From the NCBI GenBank assembly GCA_022605955.1, contig JAKCOZ010000221.1, positions 1-64,000 of the forward strand: a stretch of DNA of 64,000 nucleotides, in the 5' to 3' direction. The DNA is from Rallus limicola. Taxonomy: Eukaryota > Chordata > Aves > Gruiformes > Rallidae. A program made the position numbers and the translations under genes. Below, piece after piece: positions 1 through 11,358 of the stretch (positions are counted from its first letter, which is position 1; each line of letters begins with the position of its first letter). The notes below the pieces were generated by a model, which saw nothing but the letters and a program-made list of their open reading frames with translations, was not told the DNA's origin and did not search any database.

Positions 1-71
1 CAAAGGAAAAGGCTGAGAGCCAAAGTGACAGGGGCTGCTCGTGTGTCCTGTTAGGAGGTTTCAGACAAGCT
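1..71. repeat. Partial monomer at left window edge
   Basis: These are the last 71 bases of a monomer of the GGGGCTG type (T to G in the variable box). With the next two monomers (72-467) it fits the last three positions of the 28-monomer higher-order unit, ending in the CTCGTCTG-type monomer at 270-467 that always precedes a CGTATA monomer. The array therefore continues leftwards beyond the window. Confidence 0.95.
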
Positions 72-91
72 ATGCCTTTCAGGCCTAGCTT
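67..91 (+). other. 25-bp dyad symmetry (hairpin/cruciform) in each monomer
   Basis: The left arm AAGCTATGCCT (67-77) and right arm AGGCCTAGCTT (81-91) are reverse complements at 10 of 11 positions, separated by the 3-base loop TTC. The only mismatch is T73 opposite C85. The element recurs every 198 bp, spanning the monomer phase start used here. Occasional variants weaken it: the CAAGCCATG form, TTCATG in place of TTCAGG, and ATGCTTT in place of ATGCCTT. No CENP-B-box-like motif is seen, so a dyad of this kind is the most obvious candidate structural element in the monomer. Any function is inference. Confidence 0.85.
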
Positions 92-183
92 CTTTACTTT
101 GGGAGTTATTGCTGGACGTTTAGCATGTTTTGAACTGCAGTCTGCTAGGGCCGAGAAAAGCACCGTAGGAGGTTCCAGGCATG

Positions 184-198
184 TTCCCTCTTTCCAGG
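184..198 (+). other. Splice-acceptor-like motif in each monomer
   Basis: TTCCCTCTTTCCAG followed by G is a pyrimidine tract ending in CAG/G. It matches the general form of a vertebrate 3' splice site and is repeated every 198 bp on the + strand. No strong GTRAGT donor is evident in the monomer (best is GAG/GTTTCA), and no promoter or AATAAA is visible. It is listed as a sequence resemblance only. Confidence 0.35.
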
Positions 199-222
199 CA
201 AAGGAAAAGGCTGAGAGCCAAA

Positions 223-246
223 GTGACAGGGTCTGCTCGTGTGTCC
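223..246 (+). other. Variable box of the monomer
   Basis: The 24 bases reading AGTGACAGGG then TCTGCTCG then TGTGTC hold most of the high-frequency differences between monomers. Seen forms include AGC or AGA in place of AGT, GGGGCTG, GGGTCTTC, CAGTGTC, GGATCTG, CTCTTG, CTGGTG, CTCATG, CTCGTCTG, CTCGGGTG, GTATCC and GTCTCC. By contrast the stretch 102-116 (GGAGTTATTGCTGGA) shows no change in any monomer by my reading. The box supplies most of the diagnostic marks used here to order monomers. Confidence 0.75.
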
Positions 247-467
247 TGTTAGGAGGTTTCAGACAAGCTATGCCTTTCAGGCCTAGCTTCTTTACTTTGG
301 GAGTTATTGCTGGACGTTTAGCATGTTTTGAACTGCAGTCTGCTAGGGCCGAGAAAAGCACCGTAGGAGGTTCCAGGCATGTTCCCTCTTTCCAGGCAAA
401 GGAAAAGGCTGAGAGCCAAAGCGACAGGGTCTGCTCGTCTGTCCTGTTAGGAGGTTTCAGACAAGCT

Positions 468-3400
468 ATGCCTTTCAGGCCTAGCTTCTTTACTTTGGGA
501 GTTATTGCTGGACGTATAGCATGTTTTGAACTGCAGTCTGCTAGGGCTGAGAAAAGCACCGTAGGAGGTTCCAGGCATGTTCCCTCTTTCCAGGCAAAGG
601 AAAAGGCTGAGAGCCAAAGTGACAGGGGCTGCTCGTGTGTCCTGTTAGGAGGTTTCAGGCAAGCTATGCCTTTCAGGCCTAGCTTCTTTACTTTGGGAGT
701 TATTGCTGGACGTTTAGCATGTTTTGAACTGCAGTCTGCTAGGGCCGAGAAAAGCACCGTAGGAGGTTCCAGGCATGTTCCCTCTTTCCAGGCAAAGGAA
801 AAGGCTGAGAGCCAAAGTGACAGGGTCTGCTCGTGTGTCCTGTTAGGAGGTTTCAGACAAGCTATGCCTTTCAGGCCTAGCTTCTTTACTTTGGGAGTTA
901 TTGCTGGACGTTTAGCATGTTTTGAACTGCAGTCTGCTAGGGCCGAGAAAAGCACCGTAGGAGGTTCCAGGCATGTTCCCTCTTTCCAGGCAAAGGAAAA
1001 GGCTGAGAGCCAAAGTGACAGGGTCTGCTCGTGTGTCCTGTTAGGAGGTTTCAGACAAGCTATGCCTTTCAGGCCTAGCTTCTTTACTTTGGGAGTTATT
1101 GCTGGACGTTTAGCATGTTTTGAACTGCAGTCTGCTAGGGCCGAGAAAAGCACCGTAGGAGGTTCCAGGCATGTTCCCTCTTTCCAGGCAAAGGAAAAGG
1201 CTGAGAGCCAAAGTGACAGGGTCTGCTCGTGTGTCCTGTTAGGAGGTTTCAGACAAGCTATGCCTTTCAGGCCTAGCTTCTTTACTTTGGGAGTTATTGC
1301 TGGACGTTTAGCATGTTTTGAACTGCAGTCTGCTAGGGCCGAGAAAAGCACCGTAGGAGGTTCCAGGCATGTTCCCTCTTTCCAGGCAAAGGAAAAGGCT
1401 GAGAGCCAAAGTGACAGGGTCTGCTCGTGTGTCCTGTTAGGAGGTTTCAGACAAGCTATGCCTTTCAGGCCTAGCTTCTTTACTTTGGGAGTTATTGCTG
1501 GACGTTTAGCATGTTTTGAACTGCAGTCTGCTAGGGCCGAGAAAAGCACCGTAGGAGGTTCCAGGCATGTTCCCTCTTTCCAGGCAAAGGAAAAGGCTGA
1601 GAGCCAAAGCGACAGGGTCTGCTCGTGTGTCCTGTTAGGAGGTTTCAGACAAGCTATGCCTTTCAGGCCTAGCTTCTTTACTTTGGGAGTTATTGCTGGA
1701 CGTTTAGCATGTTTTGAACTGCAGTCTGCTAGGGCCGAGAAAAGCACCGTAGGAGGTTCCAGGCATGTTCCCTCTTTCCAGGCAAAGGAAAAGGCTGAGA
1801 GCCAAAGTGACAGGGTCTGCTCGTGTGTCCTGTTAGGAGGTTTCAGACAAGCTATGCCTTTCAGGCCTAGCTTCTTTACTTTGGGAGTTATTGCTGGACG
1901 TTTAGCATGTTTTGAACTGCAGTCTGCTAGGGCCGAGAAAAGCACCGTAGGAGGTTCCAGGCATGTTCCCTCTTTCCAGGCAAAGGAAAAGGCTGAGAGC
2001 CAAAGTGACAGGGTCTGCTCGTGTGTCCTGTTAGGAGGTTTCAGACAAGCTATGCCTTTCAGGCCTAGCTTCTTTACTTTGGGAGTTATTGCTGGACGTT
2101 TAGCATGTTTTGAACTGCAGTCTGCTAGGGCCGAGAAAAGCACCGTAGGAGGTTCCAGGCATGTTCCCTCTTTCCAGGCAAAGGAAAAGGCTGAGAGCCA
2201 AAGTGACAGGGGCTGCTCGTGTGTCCTGTTAGGAGGTTTCAGACAAGCTATGCCTTTCAGGCCTAGCTTCTTTACTTTGGGAGTTATTGCTGGACGTTTA
2301 GCATGTTTTGAACTGCAGTCTGCTAGGTCCGAGAAAAGCACCGTAGGAGGTTCCAGGCATGTTCCCTCTTTCCAGGCAAAGGAAAAGGCTGAGAGCCAAA
2401 GTGACAGGGTCTGCTCGTGTGTCCTGTTAGGAGGTTTCAAACAAGCTATGCCTTTCAGGCCTAGCTTCTTTAGTTTGGGAGTTATTGCTGGACGTTTAGC
2501 ATGTTTTGAACTGCAGTCTGCTAGGGCCGAGAAAAGCACCGTAGGAGGTTCCAGGCATGTTCCCTCTTTCCAGGCAAAGGAAAAGGCTGAGAGCCAAAGT
2601 GACAGGGTCTTCTCGTGTGTCCTGTTAGGAGGTTTCAGACAAGCTATGCCTTTCAGGCCTAGCTTCTTTACTTTGGGAGTTATTGCTGGACGTTTAGCAT
2701 GTTTTGAACTGCAGTCTGCTAGGGCCGAGAAAAGCACCGTAGGAGGTTCCAGGCATGTTCCCTCTTTCCAGGCAAAGGAAAAAGCTGAGAGCCAAAGTGA
2801 CAGGGGCTGCTCGTGTGTCCTGTTAGGAGGTTTCAGACAAGCCATGCCTTTCAGGCCTAGCTTCTTTACTTTGGGAGTTATTGCTGGACGTTTAGCATGT
2901 TTTGAACTGCAGTCTGCTAGGGCCGAGAAAAGCACCGTAGGAGGTTCCAGGCATGTTCCCTCTTTCCAGGCAAAGGAAAAGGCTGAGAGCTAAAGTGACA
3001 GGGTCTGCTCGTGTGTCCTGTTAGGAGGTTTCAGACAAGCTATGCCTTTCATGCCTAGCTTCTTTACTTTGGGAGTTATTGCTGGACGTTTAGCATGTTT
3101 TGAACTGCAGTCTGCTAGGGCCGAGAAAAGCACCGTAGGAGGTTCCAGGCATGTTCCCTCTTTCCAGGCAAAGGAAAAGGCTGAGAGCCAAAGCGACAGG
3201 GTCTGCTCGTGTGTCCTGTTAGGAGGTTTCAGACAAGCTATGCTTTTCAGGCCTAGCTTCTTTACTTTGGGAGTTATTGCTGGACGTTTAGCATGTTTTG
3301 AACTGCAGTCTGCTAGGGCCGAGAAAAGCACCGGAGGAGGTTCCAGGCATGTTCCCTCTTTCCAGGCAAAGGAAAAGGCTGAGAGCCAAAGTGACAGGGG

Positions 3401-6400
3401 CTGCTCGTGTGTCCTGTTAGGAGGTTTCAGACAAGCTATGCCTTTCAGGCCTAGCTTCTTTAGTTTGGGAGTTATTGCTGGACGTTTAGCATGTTTTGAA
3501 CTGCAGTCTGCTAGGGCCGAGAAAAGCACCGTAGGAGGTTCCAGGCATGTTCCCTCTTTCCAGGCAAAGGAAAAGGCTGAGAGCCAAAGTGACAGGGGCT
3601 GCTCGTGTGTCCTGTTAGGAGGTTTCAGACAAGCTATGCCTTTCAGGCCTAGCTTCTTTACTTTGGGAGTTATTGCTGGACGTTTAGCATGTTTTGAACT
3701 GCAGTCTGCTAGGGCCGAGAAAAGCACCGTAGGAGGTTCCAGGCATGTTCCCTCTTTCCAGGCAAAGGAAAAGGCTGAGAGCCAAAGCGACAGGGTCTGC
3801 TCGTGTGTCCTGTTAGGAGGTTTCAGACAAGCTATGCCTTTCAGGCCTAGCTTCTTTACTTTGGGAGTTATTGCTGGACGTTTAGCATGTTTTGAACTGC
3901 AGTCTGCTAGGGCCGAGAAAAGCACCGTAGGAGGTTCCAGGCATGTTCCCTCTTTCCAGGCAAAGGAAAAGGCTGAGAGCCAAAGTGACAGGGTCTGCTC
4001 GTGTGTCCTGTTAGGAGGTTTCAGACAAGCTATGCCTTTCAGGCCTAGCTTCTTTACTTTGGGAGTTATTGCTGGACGTTTAGCATGTTTTGAACTGCAG
4101 TCTGCTAGGGCCGAGAAAAGCACCGTAGGAGGTTCCAGGCATGTTCCCTCTTTCCAGGCAAAGGAAAAGGCTGAGAGCCAAAGTGACAGGGTCTGCTCGT
4201 GTGTCCTGTTAGGAGGTTTCAGACAAGCTATGCCTTTCAGGCCTAGCTTCTTTACTTTGGGAGTTATTGCTGGACGTTTAGCATGTTTTGAACTGCAGTC
4301 TGCTAGGGCCGAGAAAAGCACCGTAGGAGGTTCCAGGCATGTTCCCTCTTTCCAGGCAAAGGAAAAGGCTGAGAGCCAAAGCGACAGGGTCTGCTCGTGT
4401 GTCCTGTTAGGAGGTTTCAGACAAGCTATGCCTTTCAGGCCTAGCTTCTTTACTTTGGGAGTTATTGCTGGACGTTTAGCATGTTTTGAACTGCAGTCTG
4501 CTAGGGCCGAGAAAAGCACCGTAGGAGGTTCCAGGCATGTTCCCTCTTTCCAGGCAAAGGAAAAGGCTGAGAGCCAAAGCGACAGGGTCTGCTCTTGTGT
4601 CCTGTTAGGAGGTTTCAGACAAGCTATGCCTTTCAGGCCTAGCTTCTTTACTTTGGGAGTTATTGCTGGACGTTTAGCATGTTTTGAACTGCAGTCTGCT
4701 AGGGCCGAGAAAAGCACCGTAGGAGGTTCCAGGCATGTTCCCTCTTTCCAGGCAAAGGAAAAGGCTGAGAGCCAAAGTGACAGGGTCTGCTCGTGTCTCC
4801 TGTTAGGAGGTTTCAGACAAGCTATGCCTTTCAGGCCTAGCTTCTTTACTTTGGGAGTTATTGCTGGACGTTTAGCATGTTTTGAACTGCAGTCTGCTAG
4901 GGCCGAGAAAAGCACCGTAGGAGGTTCCAGGCATGTTCCCTCTTTCCAGGCAAAGGAAAAGGCTGAGAGCCAAAGTGACAGGGTCTGCTCGTGTGTCCTG
5001 TTAGGAGGTTTCAGACAAGCTATGCCTTTCAGGCCTAGCTTCTTTACTTTGGGAGTTATTGCTGGACGTTTAGCATGTTTTGAACTGCAGTCTGCTAGGG
5101 CCGAGAAAAGCACCGTAGGAGGTTCCAGGCATGTTCCCTCTTTCCAGGCAAAGGAAAAGGCTGAGAGCCAAAGCGACAGGGTCTGCTCGTCTGTCCTGTT
5201 AGGAGGTTTCAGACAAGCTATGCCTTTCAGGCCTAGCTTCTTTACTTTGGGAGTTATTGCTGGACGTTTAGCATGTTTTGAACTGCAGTCTGCTAGGGCC
5301 GAGAAAAGCACCGTAGGAGGTTCCAGGCATGTTCCCTCTTTCCAGGCAAAGGAAAAGGCTGAGAGCCAAAGAGACAGGGTCTGCTCGTGTGTCCTGTTAG
5401 GAGGTTTCAGACAAGCTATGCCTTTCAGGCCTAGCTTCTTTACTTTGGGAGTTATTGCTGGACGTTTAGCATGTTTTGAACTGCAGTCTGCTAGGGCCGA
5501 GAAAAGCACCGTAGGAGGTTCCAGGCATGTTCCCTCTTTCCAGGCAAAGGAAAAGGCTGAGAGCCAAAGTGACAGGGGCTGCTCGTGTGTCCTGTTAGGA
5601 GGTTTCAGACAAGCTATGCCTTTCAGGCCTAGCTTCTTTACTTTGGGAGTTATTGCTGGACGTTTAGCATGTTTTGAACTGCAGTCTGCTAGGGCCGAGA
5701 AAAGCACCGTAGGAGGTTCCAGGCATGTTCCCTCTTTCCAGGCAAAGGAAAAGGCTGAGAGCCAAAGTGACAGGGTCTGCTCGTGTGTCCTGTTAGGAGG
5801 TTTCAGACAAGCTATGCCTTTCAGGCCTAGCTTCTTTACTTTGGGAGTTATTGCTGGACGTTTAGCATGTTTTGAACTGCAGTCTGCTAGGGCCGAGAAA
5901 AGCACCGTAGGAGGTTCCAGGCATGTTCCCTCTTTCCAGGCAAAGGAAAAGGCTGAGAGCCAAAGTGACAGGGTCTGCTCGTGTGTCCTGTTAGGAGGTT
6001 TCAGACAAGCTATGCCTTTCAGGCCTAGCTTCTTTACTTTGGGAGTTATTGCTGGACGTTTAGCATGTTTTGAACTGCAGTCTGCTAGGGCCGAGAAAAG
6101 CACCGTAGGAGGTTCCAGGCATGTTCCCTCTTTCCAGGCAAAGGAAAAGGCTGAGAGCCAAAGCGACAGGGTCTGCTCGTCTGTCCTGTTAGGAGGTTTC
6201 AGACAAGCTATGCCTTTCAGGCCTAGCTTCTTTACTTTGGGAGTTATTGCTGGACGTTTAGCATGTTTTGAACTGCAGTCTGCTAGGGCCGAGAAAAGCA
6301 CCGTAGGAGGTTCCAGGCATGTTCCCTCTTTCCAGGCAAAGGAAAAGGCTGAGAGCCAAAGAGACAGGGTCTGCTCGTGTGTCCTGTTAGGAGGTTTCAG

Positions 6401-7001
6401 ACAAGCTATGCCTTTCAGGCCTAGCTTCTTTACTTTGGGAGTTATTGCTGGACGTTTAGCATGTTTTGAACTGCAGTCTGCTAGGGCCGAGAAAAGCACC
6501 GTAGGAGGTTCCAGGCATGTTCCCTCTTTCCAGGCAAAGGAAAAGGCTGAGAGCCAAAGTGACAGGGGCTGCTCGTGTGTCCTGTTAGGAGGTTTCAGAC
6601 AAGCTATGCCTTTCAGGCCTAGCTTCTTTACTTTGGGAGTTATTGCTGGACGTTTAGCATGTTTTGAACTGCAGTCTGCTAGGGCCGAGAAAAGCACCGT
6701 AGGAGGTTCCAGGCATGTTCCCTCTTTCCAGGCAAAGGAAAAGGCTGAGAGCCAAAGTGACAGGGTCTGCTCGTGTGTCCTGTTAGGAGGTTTCAGACAA
6801 GCTATGCCTTTCAGGCCTAGCTTCTTTACTTTGGGAGTTATTGCTGGACGTTTAGCATGTTTTGAACTGCAGTCTGCTAGGGCCGAGAAAAGCACCGTAG
6901 GAGGTTCCAGGCATGTTCCCTCTTTCCAGGCAAAGGAAAAGGCTGAGAGCCAAAGCGACAGGGTCTGCTCGTCTGTCCTGTTAGGAGGTTTCAGACAAGC
7001 T
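468..7001. repeat. 28-mer HOR copy 1 (33 monomers: 28 plus a 5-monomer duplication)
   Basis: The copy starts with the monomer carrying four linked changes (CGTATA, GGCTGAG, GGGGCTG, AGGCAAGCT). I label the unit order a to z, A, B. Key marks in order are: a as above (468); f with AGC (1458); i GGGGCTG (2052); j GGTCCGAG plus CAAACAAG (2250); k TTTAGTTT plus GTCTTCTC (2448); l AAAGCT, GGGG, CAAGCC (2646); n TTCATG (3042); o ATGCTTTT plus CCGGAGG (3240); p TTTAGTTT plus GGGG (3438); u CTCTTG (4428); x CTCGTCTG (5022); y AGAGAC (5220); z GGGG (5418); B CTCGTCTG (6804). It carries all 28 positions plus a second w-x-y-z-A set. A private C to T at 2991 makes TAA in the + frame. Confidence 0.85.
4824..6803. 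repeat. Tandem duplication of 5 monomers (2 x 990 bp)
   Basis: The order of types w, x (CTCGTCTG), y (AGAGAC), z (GGGGCTG), A at 4824-5813 is repeated at 5814-6803. The duplication is in exact monomer register, as expected from unequal crossing-over between misaligned repeats. The next monomer (6804) is B, which leads to the start of the next HOR copy. Confidence 0.8.
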
Positions 7002-10000
7002 ATGCCTTTCAGGCCTAGCTTCTTTACTTTGGGAGTTATTGCTGGACGTATAGCATGTTTTGAACTGCAGTCTGCTAGGGCTGAGAAAAGCACCGTAGGA
7101 GGTTCCAGGCATGTTCCCTCTTTCCAGGCAAAGGAAAAGGCTGAGAGCCAAAGTGACAGGGGCTGCTCGTGTGTCCTGTTAGGAGGTTTCAGGCAAGCTA
7201 TGCCTTTCAGGCCTAGCTTCTTTACTTTGGGAGTTATTGCTGGACGTTTAGCATGTTTTGAACTGCAGTCTGCTAGGGCCGAGAAAAGCACCGTAGGAGG
7301 TTCCAGGCATGTTCCCTCTTTCCAGGCAAAGGAAAAGGCTGAGAGCCAAAGTGACAGGGTCTGCTCGTGTGTCCTGTTAGGAGGTTTCAGACAAGCTATG
7401 CCTTTCAGGCCTAGCTTCTTTACTTTGGGAGTTATTGCTGGACGTTTAGCATGTTTTGAACTGCAGTCTGCTAGGGCCGAGAAAAGCACCGTAGGAGGTT
7501 CCAGGCATGTTCCCTCTTTCCAGGCAAAGGAAAAGGCTGAGAGCCAAAGTGACAGGGTCTGCTCGTGTGTCCTGTTAGGAGGTTTCAGACAAGCTATGCC
7601 TTTCAGGCCTAGCTTCTTTACTTTGGGAGTTATTGCTGGACGTTTAGCATGTTTTGAACTGCAGTCTGCTAGGGCCGAGAAAAGCACCGTAGGAGGTTCC
7701 AGGCATGTTCCCTCTTTCCAGGCAAAGGAAAAGGCTGAGAGCCAAAGTGACAGGGTCTGCTCGTGTGTCCTGTTAGGAGGTTTCAGACAAGCTATGCCTT
7801 TCAGGCCTAGCTTCTTTACTTTGGGAGTTATTGCTGGACGTTTAGCATGTTTTGAACTGCAGTCTGCTAGGGCCGAGAAAAGCACCGTAGGAGGTTCCAG
7901 GCATGTTCCCTCTTTCCAGGCAAAGGAAAAGGCTGAGAGCCAAAGTGACAGGGTCTGCTCGTGTGTCCTGTTAGGAGGTTTCAGACAAGCTATGCCTTTC
8001 AGGCCTAGCTTCTTTACTTTGGGAGTTATTGCTGGACGTTTAGCATGTTTTGAACTGCAGTCTGCTAGGGCCGAGAAAAGCACCGTAGGAGGTTCCAGGC
8101 ATGTTCCCTCTTTCCAGGCAAAGGAAAAGGCTGAGAGCCAAAGCGACAGGGTCTGCTCGTGTGTCCTGTTAGGAGGTTTCAGACAAGCTATGCCTTTCAG
8201 GCCTAGCTTCTTTACTTTGGGAGTTATTGCTGGACGTTTAGCATGTTTTGAACTGCAGTCTGCTAGGGCCGAGAAAAGCACCGTAGGAGGTTCCAGGCAT
8301 GTTCCCTCTTTCCAGGCAAAGGAAAAGGCTGAGAGCCAAAGTGACAGGGTCTGCTCGTGTGTCCTGTTAGGAGGTTTCAGACAAGCTATGCCTTTCAGGC
8401 CTAGCTTCTTTACTTTGGGAGTTATTGCTGGACGTTTAGCATGTTTTGAACTGCAGTCTGCTAGGGCCGAGAAAAGCACCGTAGGAGGTTCCAGGCATGT
8501 TCCCTCTTTCCAGGCAAAGGAAAAGGCTGAGAGCCAAAGTGACAGGGTCTGCTCGTGTGTCCTGTTAGGAGGTTTCAGACAAGCTATGCCTTTCAGGCCT
8601 AGCTTCTTTACTTTGGGAGTTATTGCTGGACGTTTAGCATGTTTTGAACTGCAGTCTGCTAGGGCCGAGAAAAGCACCGTAGGAGGTTCCAGGCATGTTC
8701 CCTCTTTCCAGGCAAAGGAAAAAGCTGAGAGCCAAAGTGACAGGGGCTGCTCGTGTGTCCTGTTAGGAGGTTTCAGACAAGCCATGCCTTTCAGGCCTAG
8801 CTTCTTTACTTTGGGAGTTATTGCTGGACGTTTAGCATGTTTTGAACTGCAGTCTGCTAGGGCCGAGAAAAGCACCGTAGGAGGTTCCAGGCATGTTCCC
8901 TCTTTCCAGGCAAAGGAAAAGGCTGAGAGCCAAAGTGACAGGGTCTGCTCGTGTGTCCTGTTAGGAGGTTTCAGACAAGCTATGCCTTTCATGCCTAGCT
9001 TCTTTACTTTGGGAGTTATTGCTGGACGTTTAGCATGTTTTGAACTGCAGTCTGCTAGGGCCGAGAAAAGCACCGTAGGAGGTTCCAGGCATGTTCCCTC
9101 TTTCCAGGCAAAGGAAAAGGCTGAGAGCCAAAGCGACAGGGTCTGCTCGTGTGTCCTGTTAGGAGGTTTCAGACAAGCTATGCTTTTCAGGCCTAGCTTC
9201 TTTACTTTGGGAGTTATTGCTGGACGTTTAGCATGTTTTGAACTGCAGTCTGCTAGGGCCGAGAAAAGCACCGGAGGAGGTTCCAGGCATGTTCCCTCTT
9301 TCCAGGCAAAGGAAAAGGCTGAGAGCCAAAGTGACAGGGTCTGCTCGTGTGTCCTGTTAGGAGGTTTCAGACAAGCTATGCCTTTCAGGCCTAGCTTCTT
9401 TAGTTTGGGAGTTATTGCTGGACGTTTAGCATGTTTTGAACTGCAGTCTGCTAGGGCCGAGAAAAGCACCGTAGGAGGTTCCAGGCATGTTCCCTCTTTC
9501 CAGGCAAAGGAAAAGGCTGAGAGCCAAAGTGACAGGGGCTGCTCGTGTGTCCTGTTAGGAGGTTTCAGACAAGCTATGCCTTTCAGGCCTAGCTTCTTTA
9601 CTTTGGGAGTTATTGCTGGACGTTTAGCATGTTTTGAACTGCAGTCTGCTAGGGCCGAGAAAAGCACCGTAGGAGGTTCCAGGCATGTTCCCTCTTTCCA
9701 GGCAAAGGAAAAGGCTGAGAGCCAAAGCGACAGGGTCTGCTCGTGTGTCCTGTTAGGAGGTTTCAGACAAGCTATGCCTTTCAGGCCTAGCTTCTTTACT
9801 TTGGGAGTTATTGCTGGACGTTTAGCATGTTTTGAACTGCAGTCTGCTAGGGCCGAGAAAAGCACCGTAGGAGGTTCCAGGCATGTTCCCTCTTTCCAGG
9901 CAAAGGAAAAGGCTGAGAGCCAAAGTGACAGGGTCTGCTCGTGTGTCCTGTTAGGAGGTTTCAGACAAGCTATGCCTTTCAGGCCTAGCTTCTTTACTTT

Positions 10001-11358
10001 GGGAGTTATTGCTGGACGTTTAGCATGTTTTGAACTGCAGTCTGCTAGGGCCGAGAAAAGCACCGTAGGAGGTTCCAGGCATGTTCCCTCTTTCCAGGCA
10101 AAGGAAAAGGCTGAGAGCCAAAGTGACAGGGTCTGCTCGTGTGTCCTGTTAGGAGGTTTCAGACAAGCTATGCCTTTCAGGCCTAGCTTCTTTACTTTGG
10201 GAGTTATTGCTGGACGTTTAGCATGTTTTGAACTGCAGTCTGCTAGGGCCGAGAAAAGCACCGTAGGAGGTTCCAGGCATGTTCCCTCTTTCCAGGCAAA
10301 GGAAAAGGCTGAGAGCCAAAGCGACAGGGTCTGCTCGTGTGTCCCTGTTAGGAGGTTTCAGACAAGCTATGCCTTTCAGGCCTAGCTTCTTTACTTTGGG
10401 AGTTATTGCTGGACGTTTAGCATGTTTTGAACTGCAGTCTGCTAGGGCCGAGAAAAGCACCGTAGGAGGTTCCAGGCATGTTCCCTCTTTCCAGGCAAAG
10501 GAAAAGGCTGAGAGCCAAAGCGACAGGGTCTGCTCTTGTGTCCTGTTAGGAGGTTTCAGACAAGCTATGCCTTTCAGGCCTAGCTTCTTTACTTTGGGAG
10601 TTATTGCTGGACGTTTAGCATGTTTTGAACTGCAGTCTGCTAGGGCCGAGAAAAGCACCGTAGGAGGTTCCAGGCATGTTCCCTCTTTCCAGGCAAAGGA
10701 AAAGGCTGAGAGCCAAAGAGACAGGGTCTGCTCGTGTGTCCTGTTAGGAGGTTTCAGACAAGCTATGCCTTTCAGGCCTAGCTTCTTTACTTTGGGAGTT
10801 ATTGCTGGACGTTTAGCATGTTTTGAACTGCAGTCTGCTAGGGCCGAGAAAAGCACCGTAGGAGGTTCCAGGCATGTTCCCTCTTTCCAGGCAAAGGAAA
10901 AGGCTGAGAGCCAAAGTGACAGGGGCTGCTCGTGTGTCCTGTTAGGAGGTTTCAGACAAGCTATGCCTTTCAGGCCTAGCTTCTTTACTTTGGGAGTTAT
11001 TGCTGGACGTTTAGCATGTTTTGAACTGCAGTCTGCTAGGGCCGAGAAAAGCACCGTAGGAGGTTCCAGGCATGTTCCCTCTTTCCAGGCAAAGGAAAAG
11101 GCTGAGAGCCAAAGTGACAGGGTCTGCTCGTGTGTCCTGTTAGGAGGTTTCAGACAAGCTATGCCTTTCAGGCCTAGCTTCTTTACTTTGGGAGTTATTG
11201 CTGGACGTTTAGCATGTTTTGAACTGCAGTCTGCTAGGGCCGAGAAAAGCACCGTAGGAGGTTCCAGGCATGTTCCCTCTTTCCAGGCAAAGGAAAAGGC
11301 TGAGAGCCAAAGCGACAGGGTCTGCTCGTCTGTCCTGTTAGGAGGTTTCAGACAAGCT
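7002..11358. repeat. 28-mer HOR copy 2 (22 monomers, two 3-monomer deletions)
   Basis: It begins with a CGTATA-type monomer at 7002. Types i, j and k are missing: the h monomer (8388) is followed directly by l (8586). Types v, w and x are also missing: u (10369) is followed directly by y (10567). Both losses are whole monomers. The o monomer at 9180 lacks the expected GGGG change, suggesting local conversion or reversion. The t monomer at 10170 is 199 bp because of an extra C. Confidence 0.83.
10343..10345 (+). other. 1-bp insertion (CC to CCC)
   Basis: GTCCCTG replaces the consensus GTCCTG. This is the only monomer in the window with a net gain. It breaks the long open frame. It is a homopolymer length change, so a residual sequencing or assembly error is as plausible as a real mutation. 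Confidence 0.9.

Larger units (their letters stand above)
72..269 (+). repeat. Reference (consensus-type) monomer, 198 bp
   Basis: This first complete copy matches the majority sequence and serves as coordinate reference for within-monomer features. It contains a StuI-type palindrome AGGCCT (81-86) and a PstI site CTGCAG (135-140). Both recur in nearly all monomers, so either digest should give a 198-bp ladder. CpGs fall in GGACGTT, GGGCCGAG, CACCGTA and CTCGTG, with a fifth present only in monomers carrying AGCGAC in place of AGTGAC. The unit length is close to a typical nucleosome repeat length; phasing by nucleosomes is possible but not shown. Confidence 0.97.
166..291 (+). repeat. Internal sub-repeat: diverged half-monomer duplication
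   Basis: TAGGAGGTTCCAGGCA begins at 166 and TAGGAGGTTTCAGACA at 250, an 84-bp offset. A second motif follows each: TTCCAGGCA at 192 and TTTCAGGCC at 275, an 83-bp offset. The four TTYCAGRC motifs thus form two pairs with internal spacings of 19 and 18 bp. TCTGCT also recurs at 141 and 232. This pattern suggests that the 198-bp unit arose by duplication of an ancestral segment of under 100 bp followed by divergence. Outside the motifs the similarity is weak. Confidence 0.6.

Noticed and set aside
52..74. Ribosome binding site (TTAGGAGG, 52-59) upstream of ATG at 72
   Set aside because: TTAGGAGG lies 12 bases before the ATG and resembles a Shine-Dalgarno sequence, but it is part of the sub-repeat motif present twice per monomer, and the context is eukaryotic satellite DNA.
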